Assembly: GCF_000011385.1 (NCBI RefSeq)
Contig: NC_005125.1
Coordinates: 682,001 to 746,000 of the forward strand
Direction: 5' to 3'
Origin: Gloeobacter violaceus PCC 7421
Lineage (GTDB): Bacteria > Cyanobacteriota > Cyanobacteriia > Gloeobacterales > Gloeobacteraceae
Length of the DNA: 64,000 bases
Position 1 is the first letter of the stretch. The number at the start of each line of letters is the position of its first letter. Positions 51,821 to 58,650 of the stretch are shown here, piece after piece. A program made the position numbers and the translations under genes. A model generated the notes under the pieces. The model did not search any database, had not been told where the DNA came from, and was given only the letters and a program-made list of their open reading frames with translations.

Positions 51821-54346
51821 ATGCAGCCGCCTCCACCCCAAACACCGCCGGATATGCCGCTGGAGGAGCCGAGTGCCGCCCCCGGCGTCGAGGCTTTGCG
51901 CCAGGCCATCGTCGATAACCTCCGCTATGTTCTGGGCAAAGATCCCTCCCAGGCCGGCGCCCAGGATTTTTTGGCCGCCCTCGCCCATACCGTGCGCGAC
52001 CCGCTGCTGCATCGCTGGCGCAATACCCGCCAGGCTTACTTCGATTGCGGAGCGCGGGTGGTGTGTTATCTGGCCTCGCAATACCGCCCGGGACCGCAAC
52101 TGGTGGCCAATTTGGTGAGCGCGGGCCTCTACGCGCGCTCCGTCGAGGCGCTCGCCGGGCTCGGTGTGCGTCTGGAGGATCTGCTGGCGCTGGAGCGCGA
52201 GCCGCAGCTGGGGCGGCGGGAGGGTTCGAGGCAGGCGGCGAGCCTTGCCGAGGCGCTCGCCACCCAGCAGATGCCCGCGATTGGCTACGGCCTGCGCTAT
52301 GAATTCGGCTCAGAGCAAGTGATCCGCGACGGCTGGCCCTTCGAGCGCCCCGTCCCCTGGCGCTTCGCGGATGACCCCTGGGAGATCCCCCGACCCGAGT
52401 ACCGGGTGGAAGTCCCCCTGGGTGGGCGGACCGAGGCCCATCTCGACGGCGAGAACCGCTACCGGGTGCGCTGGCTGCCCGAAGGCGCCGTGATAGGCGA
52501 ACCTTACGACCGGCTGGTGCCCGGCTACCGCACCCACACCGTCAATACCCTGCGTCTCTGGAGCGCCCGGGCCAGCGAGCAGTTCGATGCGCCGGTGGCC
52601 AATCCGGAAGAATACGCCCGCGCCGTCGAAGCGAAACTCGACTGCGAGCTGATCACCCGGGTACCCTACCCGGCGGGAGACGGTCCCCACCACCAGCGGC
52701 TGCGCCTGCAACAGCAGTATCTGCTCGCCTGCTGCTCCGTGCACGACATCGTGCGGCTTTTTACCCAGACGGGCCGCCCGCTCGGCGAGCTGCCCGAGCG
52801 CGCGGCCATCCACATCGACGACTCCCACCCGCCCATCGCCATTGCCGAATGGATGCGGATCCTGGTCGATCGCCACGACCTGGGGTGGGAGGAAGCCTGG
52901 GAGATGACCGGCCGAATGTTCTCGGCCACCGCCCACACCTGGGCGGTGGAGACGCTTGAGTGCTGGCCGGTGGCGCTGGTTGAGCGCTGGCTGCCCCGGC
53001 ACCTGGAGATTTTGCGCGAGATCGACCGCCGATTCCGCCTGCAGTTGCAAGCACTTCTGGTGGACGAAGCGCAAATTGCCCGCCTGTCGCTTTTTGCGGA
53101 CGATCAGGTGCGCCTGGCTCACCTGGCCTGCATTGCCTGTCACACGGTGGTCGGCACCTCCGAGAGCGCTACCGGGCAGCTGGCGCAGACCGTACTTGCC
53201 GATTTTCACCGGCTCTGGCCGCAAAAATTTCAGACCATCGGCGCGGGCGTCTCGACCCGCCGCTGGTTGGTGCTGGCCAATCCGCCCCTCGCCCGGCTGA
53301 TCGGCGAGCGGATCGGCCCCCACTGGCTGACGCACCCGGAGGGACTCGACGCCCTGCGTCGGCACGCCGCCGACCCGGACTTTCAACGGAGCTGGCGGCA
53401 AATCAAGCAGGCCCACAAGCGTTCCCTTGCCGCTCAATTGCTCGCCACGAGCGGTGTCGCCCTCTCTTCGGAGGCCCTTTTCGATATTCGGCTCGAACCG
53501 TTCGAGGGGTGTCGCCGACAGTTGCTCAGCGCGCTGTACATCGTCACCCTTTTCAATCGCCTCCAGAGCGAACCCGGGGCTAATATCGTCCCGCGCGCGT
53601 TCATCTTTTCGGGATGGCCCCGGCCCGGCGATCCGCTCGGCCGCCTGACTGTCAAACTCATCCACGCCGTCGGCGCGGTCGTCAACGCCGATCCGATCGT
53701 GGCCGGGCGGATCCGGGTCGTCTTCGTGCCCGAACCCACCGTCGCCCTGACCCAAAAAATCTTCGCCGCGGCGGATCTGGCCGAGCAGGACGCCCTGCCG
53801 GGCTTTCAGGCCGGCGACACCGGCAGCCTCTGCGCAGCCCTCAACGGCGCCCTGCTGTTGGGCAGCCCCGACGGGATCAATCTCGAGATCGAACGGACCG
53901 TCGGCCGCGAGCGTTTCTTCGAGTTCGGTCTAAGTACCGGCGAGGGTCAGGCGCTCAAACTCACCGAGTACCAGCCGATGGCTTTCTACCACAGCAACCC
54001 GCTCCTGCGGCAGGTAGTCGACCAGATCGCCACCGGCTACTTCAGCCACGGCGACAGCGAACAGTTCAAGCCCATTGTCGCGGCAATGGTAGAGGATGAC
54101 GAAGCGCTGAATCTGGTCGACTACCAGTCCTATGTCGACGGTCAAGGGAGCGTCGATGCCGCCTACCGCGACCTGGCCCTGTGGACGCGACTCTCGATCG
54201 AGAGCGTCAGCCGCCTCGGGGCCGTCTGCTGTGACCGGACGGCGCGGGAGTACTGCAGCCGCATCTGGCGGCTGCAACCGGTCAAAGTCCACCTCGATGC
54301 CTACAGCCAGCAGGTGATCGCCCTCAAGGGGCGCGAACACCTCTAA
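51821..54346 (+). CDS. Glycogen phosphorylase-like protein with lost active site (pseudoenzyme)
   Basis: A full-length 841-residue relative of GlgP, aligned end to end with the normal enzyme at 58651-61221. The fold is preserved (MPAIGYGLRYEFG, DPWEIPRPEY, GYRTHTVNTLRLWSARA), but key residues are gone. The PLP-binding Lys (Lys700 of the normal copy, GTGNMKFAM) is Cys671 (DTGSLCAAL). The glycine loop GNGGLGRLAA is GRREGSRQAA (131-140). The phosphate site KRVHEYKRQ is EPFEGCRRQ, FAGKAAPGY is FSGWPRPGD, and NKTNGVTPRR is QTIGAGVSTRR. INDTHP has become IDDSHP. The frame has no stop or shift, so the loss is not simple decay. It may bind alpha-glucan or a partner protein as a sensor. Next gene 24 bp away. 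Confidence 0.9.
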   Translation: MQPPPPQTPPDMPLEEPSAAPGVEALRQAIVDNLRYVLGKDPSQAGAQDFLAALAHTVRDPLLHRWRNTRQAYFDCGARVVCYLASQYRPGPQLVANLVSAGLYARSVEALAGLGVRLEDLLALEREPQLGRREGSRQAASLAEALATQQMPAIGYGLRYEFGSEQVIRDGWPFERPVPWRFADDPWEIPRPEYRVEVPLGGRTEAHLDGENRYRVRWLPEGAVIGEPYDRLVPGYRTHTVNTLRLWSARASEQFDAPVANPEEYARAVEAKLDCELITRVPYPAGDGPHHQRLRLQQQYLLACCSVHDIVRLFTQTGRPLGELPERAAIHIDDSHPPIAIAEWMRILVDRHDLGWEEAWEMTGRMFSATAHTWAVETLECWPVALVERWLPRHLEILREIDRRFRLQLQALLVDEAQIARLSLFADDQVRLAHLACIACHTVVGTSESATGQLAQTVLADFHRLWPQKFQTIGAGVSTRRWLVLANPPLARLIGERIGPHWLTHPEGLDALRRHAADPDFQRSWRQIKQAHKRSLAAQLLATSGVALSSEALFDIRLEPFEGCRRQLLSALYIVTLFNRLQSEPGANIVPRAFIFSGWPRPGDPLGRLTVKLIHAVGAVVNADPIVAGRIRVVFVPEPTVALTQKIFAAADLAEQDALPGFQAGDTGSLCAALNGALLLGSPDGINLEIERTVGRERFFEFGLSTGEGQALKLTEYQPMAFYHSNPLLRQVVDQIATGYFSHGDSEQFKPIVAAMVEDDEALNLVDYQSYVDGQGSVDAAYRDLALWTRLSIESVSRLGAVCCDRTAREYCSRIWRLQPVKVHLDAYSQQVIALKGREHL

Positions 54347-54370
54347 GTTCTATTTTCAGCGGAGCCTCAG

Positions 54371-54613
54371 ATGACTACCCCAACCCTCCACACCGTCAGG
54401 AAAATTGCCCACGCTGCCGACAGCCGACCGGTCTGCTCGATCGGCTGTCTCCACTGCGGTTCGCCTATCGCCTGGCACCGCGACGGCACCGTCTGGCACG
54501 GCCATTGCGCGCAGTGCACCCGGATCCTGCGCGGCCGACTCGGCGACAGCGGCTGCATCGAGGCGACCTATCTTCCCCAGGATGATTTCTACTTGAGTGT
54601 CCGCGGCTGCTGA
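54371..54613 (+). CDS. Small zinc-ribbon protein (80 residues)
   Basis: Not a known family. Two CxxC knuckles, CLHC and CAQC, 17 residues apart (with WHGHCAQC) should bind zinc; further Cys residues stand at both sides (VCSIGC, SGC, RGC). CGGAG-type ribosome site precedes the ATG. Being 24 bp after the pseudo-phosphorylase gene, it is very likely co-transcribed and may be its partner. Confidence 0.75.
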   Translation: MTTPTLHTVRKIAHAADSRPVCSIGCLHCGSPIAWHRDGTVWHGHCAQCTRILRGRLGDSGCIEATYLPQDDFYLSVRGC

Positions 54614-54638
54614 ATTGAGCGGCTGCTGAATAGAGGGA

Positions 54639-54674
54639 TTCCCGAGTTTTTCACCGGCAAGGTCTAGCCTGAAT
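54639..54674 (+). promoter_or_regulatory. Bipartite conserved element, copy C
   Basis: TTCCCGAGTTTTTCACC, 9 nt, then TAGCCTGAAT, ending 36 bp before the PII-like start codon. Same boxes and spacing as copies A and B. Confidence 0.7.
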
Positions 54675-54710
54675 GCACCTGCAGCCGCTCATCCTGAGGA
54701 ACGCACCGCC

Positions 54711-55079
54711 ATGAACAAAATCGAAGCGATCATCCAACCTTCCAGGCTCGACGCCGTCGAGCAGGCCCTGGCGGCCATCGGTGTGCAGGGCATGACCGTC
54801 AGCCGGGTTGAAGGCTTCGGCCGGCAGCGCGGCCATTCGGTGATCTTTCGGGGATTCGGGAGCGCCGCGCAGTTTCTTGCCAAGCTCAAACTCGAAATCG
54901 TCGTACCTGACGAATTCACCGAGACGGTTGTCGAGCGAATCGTACAGGCGGCACGCACCGGCAGCGTCGGCGACGGCAAAATCTTTGTGCTGCCTGTCAC
55001 CCAGGCGGTGCGGGTGCGCACCGGCGAGTGCGACCTGGAGGCGGTCCGCTTCGAGAGTCCGGCAGTCCTGATTCACTGA
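54711..55079 (+). CDS. PII-family signal protein with altered T-loop
   Basis: A 122-residue PII protein numbered like E. coli GlnB. The core is normal: MNKIEAIIQPSRLDAVEQAL, GMTVSRVEGFGRQRGH and TGSVGDGKIFVLPVTQAVRV (the B-loop signature). In the T-loop, residues 47-53 read RGFGSAA, so Ser49, phosphorylated in cyanobacterial GlnB, is Phe, and Tyr51, uridylylated in proteobacteria, is Ser. ATP and 2-oxoglutarate contacts in the B- and C-loops remain (R101, R103). A metabolite sensor without covalent control is the likely role; it is too divergent in the T-loop to be the main GlnB. It is 7 bp upstream of the universal stress gene. Confidence 0.9.
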   Translation: MNKIEAIIQPSRLDAVEQALAAIGVQGMTVSRVEGFGRQRGHSVIFRGFGSAAQFLAKLKLEIVVPDEFTETVVERIVQAARTGSVGDGKIFVLPVTQAVRVRTGECDLEAVRFESPAVLIH

Positions 55080-55086
55080 GGGCACC

Positions 55087-55641
55087 ATGTTCACAAAAAT
55101 CCTCGTCGCCCTAGATCAGTCTTCCAGCAACGAACTGGTCTTCGAGAAAGCCTTTGCCCTCGCCCGCCTCGGCGGAGGGTCGCTGATGCTGATGCACGTG
55201 CTGTCGGGGGACGAAGACAACAGCCCCGGCCTGGTCGTTCCGGCGATCACCGACTTCCATCCGCTCAGTTTCGACGACGAGACCCTGGCGTTTTATCGCC
55301 GGGAGTGGGAGCGCTACGAGCAGTTGGGGCGGGCGATGCTCCAGATGTTCGCCGAGCGGGCCGCCGCCGTCGGGGTCATTGCCGAATTTAGCCAGAGCGC
55401 CGGCAGCCCCGGCCCGCAGATCTGCCAGTTGGCCCGCGCCTGGAGCGCCGATTTGATCGTTACCGGGCGGCGGGGACGGCGCGGCATCAGCGAGATGCTT
55501 CTAGGCAGCATCAGCAACTACGTTCTGCACCACGCCCCCTGCTCGGTGCTGGTGGTTACCGGTGCGGAGGATGAGGACAAACCCTTGCCTATTGAGGCCG
55601 GTCTGCAGAAGCCTGCCACTCGTCGGGGGCGAGCGCCCTGA
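55087..55641 (+). CDS. Universal stress protein (UspA family)
   Basis: A 184-residue single-domain UspA protein. KILVALDQSSSNELVFEKAF is the first strand-helix unit and GRRGRRGISEMLLGSISNYV is the ATP-binding motif G-x2-G-x9-G-(S/T). The tail after PCSVLVVTGAEDE is low complexity. It follows the PII-like gene by 7 bp. Its last 53 bp overlap the end of the convergent bolA gene. Confidence 0.92.
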   Translation: MFTKILVALDQSSSNELVFEKAFALARLGGGSLMLMHVLSGDEDNSPGLVVPAITDFHPLSFDDETLAFYRREWERYEQLGRAMLQMFAERAAAVGVIAEFSQSAGSPGPQICQLARAWSADLIVTGRRGRRGISEMLLGSISNYVLHHAPCSVLVVTGAEDEDKPLPIEAGLQKPATRRGRAP

Positions 55642-55879
55642 GCGACAGGGCGTGAATTGCGCTTCCCATCTCGGCGGCGAGCGCTTCGTAGACCAGCCGG
55701 TGGCGGCGGATCGCAGGCAAACCGCCGAAGCGCTCCGAGACGATGAGCACGTTGTAGTGCCCACCGCCCCCGGCCGCCCCGGCGTGTCCGGCGTGGCGAT
55801 CGCTCTGATCCTCGATTTCGACCACCGAGGCGTGAAGCCGGCTTTTGAGGATCGCCGCAATTTTTTGGGCGGTGTTCAT
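55589..55879 (-). CDS. BolA family protein
   Basis: A 96-residue BolA protein. ILKSRLHASVVEIEDQSDRH, GGGGHYNVLIVSERFGGLPA and RHRLVYEALAAEMGSAIHAL are family motifs, with the conserved His residues that join a monothiol glutaredoxin to share a [2Fe-2S] cluster. The ATG at 55879 is chosen behind AGGA; a GTG at 55888 would be too close to it. Convergent overlap with the stress gene. Confidence 0.9.
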   Translation of the reverse strand: MNTAQKIAAILKSRLHASVVEIEDQSDRHAGHAGAAGGGGHYNVLIVSERFGGLPAIRRHRLVYEALAAEMGSAIHALSLRALAPDEWQASADRPQ

Positions 55880-56268
55880 GGGTGTCACTGTCCTGCAACT
55901 TTGTGATGTAGCCCCGTCGGATGTGCTGCCAGTGCTCGGGGAAGTGCTGCTCGAATCGTCATGGCCTGCCGGGTTTGCGCAACGGTCCTATGCTAGCTGT
56001 CCGGCACCCGGGGGCAGATCCCCAACTTCGGCCGGGAGGTTAGAATGCAGAAATAATTATTTACTCAAGTGTCTATTCACCTGGATGTAGCAGGATGCCC
56101 GGGGCGTTGTGCCTTCAGCCGTCGCCACTTAAAGGTTTGTCTACAGCAACTATTAAGCGTCCACCGGGCGCCCTTTGTGCGGATGTCGAGTCGGCGATTG
56201 GCTTGCCGGCTTGATCTGTGGCATCCGTGTATGCAAGCAACCTACCGCCAGAGTTGAGGAACCTTCCC
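55880..56268. other. Intergenic region without recognised gene
   Basis: About 390 bp. It should hold the bolA promoter (minus strand) and that of the next plus-strand gene. An AT-rich patch with AATAATTATTTACT lies at about 56051. TTCACC followed after 6 nt by TAGCAGGAT (56076-56096) is a weak look-alike of the bipartite element, with different spacing. Confidence 0.4.
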
Positions 56269-56580
56269 GTGCCAAATCAGCACCGCAGCACCCGCAACGA
56301 CACGCTTCGGGCGACGGGTTTGCCCGTCAAAAATCTCCGCTGGGAGCAGCAGCGTCTCTACGTGATCGACCGCTGCAACAAAGTCCACGTCGCTCAGATG
56401 TTTCCGCACCTGTATCAGGAGTGCCTGCAGGAGGCGGCGATGATGCTCAATCGCCTCGAACTGGAGCGCAAGCGGCTCATTCACCCGGATCGGTGGGGAC
56501 CGGGCCTCAGCAACGAGAACGCCGATTATCCGATTTTGAGCCGGCTGCTGCGGCTTGGCTATACTCTGCAGCGCGCCTGA
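56269..56580 (+). CDS. Hypothetical protein of 103 residues
   Basis: Not recognised. The GTG at 56269 lies 7 nt after GAGGAA and is preferred to a GTG at 56218. The protein is basic and helical (VKNLRWEQQRLYVIDRCNKV, then LYQECLQEAAMMLNRLELER), with a C-terminal LSRLLRLGYTLQRA. Soluble, possibly nucleic-acid or protein binding. Codon use matches the neighbours. Confidence 0.55.
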   Translation: MPNQHRSTRNDTLRATGLPVKNLRWEQQRLYVIDRCNKVHVAQMFPHLYQECLQEAAMMLNRLELERKRLIHPDRWGPGLSNENADYPILSRLLRLGYTLQRA

Positions 56581-56622
56581 CGCCTGATATTTGGCGGTTG
56601 GTTTTGCACGACAGTCTGTGGA

Positions 56623-56700
56623 GCGAGAGGTGGAACCCCCTTCGGGTTCCCCTCTCGCGCTCTCCTCCTCCCCGCGTCGAGGGGCTGCCAGCCCCCCGAC
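56623..56700. repeat. Two adjacent extragenic hairpins
   Basis: Hairpin one: GCGAGAGG-T-GGAACCC, loop of 5, GGGTTCC-CCTCTCGC. Hairpin two: GTCG-A-GGGGCT, loop of 3, AGCCCC-C-CGAC. Neither has a T-run. The compact pair looks like a small dispersed repeat. The rest of 56581-56925 shows no gene. Confidence 0.5.
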
Positions 56701-56925
56701 ACCCCCCGGACTTAGCGGCACGGCCAGGAACGAGAGTTTGTGGGTGGGATGGGTTTATTTTTCCAGTGCGTGCACGACGCGTGTCGACTGCGGCGAAAGG
56801 GCTGGCTGGTCGTTGGGCTGCTCCTGGTTTTGAGATGCTGACGCATCAAGGTGCCGGGTGCCAGAACGGAAGCTGTTGCCCATGAAGGGTGCTGCCGGCC
56901 GGGACACCTAACACCCGATACCTCT

Positions 56926-58482
56926 CTAACTACGCACCAGTGGCCGGGCGGAGCCCGGTCGGCTTCGGATAGGTTGGCCGGTGAGCAGTTGTGCTACGTC
57001 CATGCCGTTGCCGATCACCCCCGGCACGCTCGGGTAGCCGGCGCTGGCTCCGACTAGAAACAAATTCGGCAACTCCGTGCGGTAACCCAGGCGGTGCAGG
57101 CCCACCTGGCTGGGGATGAGCTTGGCGCCGTAGATGTTGCCCTCGGGTTGGCCGAGATAGAACTCGCTGGTGGTGGGCGTGCCGAAAATTTTCATCCGCA
57201 CGTATTTGTCGATGTCGGGGATCAAGTCGCGGGTGCTTTCCATCACCTGCCGGTAGACCTCGCGCTTGCGCGCTTTGTACGCCTCGGGCTTAGTCTCGCG
57301 CAGTTGCTTAAATGGCGCGTAGGCGCAGACGGTGGCAATTTCCAGCACATGGTTGCCCGCCGGGGCCATGCCCGGTTCGTTCGATTTGAGCGTCGGACAG
57401 GATAGGAAGATCCAGGGCCGCTCAAGGTCGTCTGTGAGTTGGCGGCGGTAGGCGCCGTTGAGATCCCCGTCCGGGTAGTACCAGATATTCCAGTTGCCGA
57501 TGCCGTAGCGGCTTGGGTCGAAGGTTTTATCCAGACCCAGATAGACATTGAAGGCACTCGCCGAGTACTCGTAGCCGGTCAGCCGCTGCCGCTCCCGTTC
57601 GCTCAGGGCGGTGGGATCGTCCATCAACCCCACCGTGAGCTTCGGATCGAGATCGCTGATGTAGGCGGCGGCCCGGTAGAGCTTCCCGGCGGCCACTATC
57701 CCGTCCACGCGGTGATCTTTGATGTGGATCTGCTCGACGGGTGTTCGGTAGTGCACCGCCCCGCCGCCCTCGACAATCGCCGATGCGATCGTATCGACGA
57801 AGTGCTTGAAGTGGTGCCGGGGGTAATAGGCGCCTTCGGCGTAGTCGCGTACTAGTGAGGTATGGGTATAAAGGGCTATCTCCGCCGGCGGCAGGGCGTA
57901 ATCGCCGCTCTGGCCCGCCAGGATCGCCTGCAACTTTGGCGAGAGACCCACTTCGTCGTAAAGATCCTGCAGCGTCCAGTGGCGCCTGGCGAATAAATTC
58001 CAGTATTTGGGCAACTTTAACCAGTCGGACCATTTTTGATCGAACCAGTTGACTTCGCGCAGCAGTGCGCGCATCTCCTCGTGCAACCCGCTGATCGCAT
58101 CGCAGTAGCGACGGATGGCGACGGTCTCCTCGGGGAAAGTCGCGATGAGCCGCTCGCGCAATCGCTCCCAACCGAGGGGAATGGCAAAGTCGGCCTCCGG
58201 TGTCACCACCCGGTCGATGCACTCGGGATCGAGGGAATTAAATTCGATTTGCCGGTCGATGTGGCGCAGAAACTGACCGATGGTCTGCTCCGGGGCGCAC
58301 TGGGAGACATAGTGCACATCGGCACAAAAGCGGTAGTCTCCGTAGTCAAACGTATGACAACAGCCGCCGGGCAGATAGTGTTGTTCGAGGACGGCGACGC
58401 GGTGTCCCTGGCGGGTAAGGCAGGCTGCCGCCGAGAGTCCTCCCAGTCCCGCTCCGAGTACGACAAAATCAAAATTCTCCAT
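56926..58482 (-). CDS. FAD-dependent CrtISO/RetSat-like oxidoreductase
   Basis: A 518-residue flavoprotein of the phytoene dehydrogenase-like family. The dinucleotide fold is VLGAGLGGLSAAACLTRQGH followed by AVLEQHYLPGGCCHTF; the C-terminal FAD motif is LPNLFLVGASAGYPSVPGVI. It is nearer to carotenoid isomerase and retinol saturase than to CrtI (YRFCADVHYVSQCAPEQ, PPAEIALYTHTSLVRDYAEG). Substrate unknown; a carotenoid or other polyene lipid at the membrane is likely. The ATG at 58482 follows GGAGG; an ATG at 58494 overlaps that site. Confidence 0.87.
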   Translation of the reverse strand: MENFDFVVLGAGLGGLSAAACLTRQGHRVAVLEQHYLPGGCCHTFDYGDYRFCADVHYVSQCAPEQTIGQFLRHIDRQIEFNSLDPECIDRVVTPEADFAIPLGWERLRERLIATFPEETVAIRRYCDAISGLHEEMRALLREVNWFDQKWSDWLKLPKYWNLFARRHWTLQDLYDEVGLSPKLQAILAGQSGDYALPPAEIALYTHTSLVRDYAEGAYYPRHHFKHFVDTIASAIVEGGGAVHYRTPVEQIHIKDHRVDGIVAAGKLYRAAAYISDLDPKLTVGLMDDPTALSERERQRLTGYEYSASAFNVYLGLDKTFDPSRYGIGNWNIWYYPDGDLNGAYRRQLTDDLERPWIFLSCPTLKSNEPGMAPAGNHVLEIATVCAYAPFKQLRETKPEAYKARKREVYRQVMESTRDLIPDIDKYVRMKIFGTPTTSEFYLGQPEGNIYGAKLIPSQVGLHRLGYRTELPNLFLVGASAGYPSVPGVIGNGMDVAQLLTGQPIRSRPGSARPLVRS

Positions 58483-58650
58483 CACTACCTCCATAACCTG
58501 AGGCAGAGATTATACGCACAGTCCGTTCCTATCCCCGGCACCACTGGCGGGCGATTCGGATTCAAGGACGAGTTTATTTCGATGCGGTATAGACAGTGCT
58601 GTTTTCTGTCTCGAATCCGGGTCGTCCGGTGCGATCAATTCTAGCGCGGA

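Noticed and set aside
52310-53755. A 481-codon frame opposite the phosphorylase-like gene
   Set aside because: The plus strand aligns with GlgP end to end; the other strand is a shadow.
51821-54346. Phosphorylase-like gene as a plain pseudogene or sequencing error
   Set aside because: No stop or frameshift in 841 codons, fold residues kept, and substitutions are spread over all catalytic sites.
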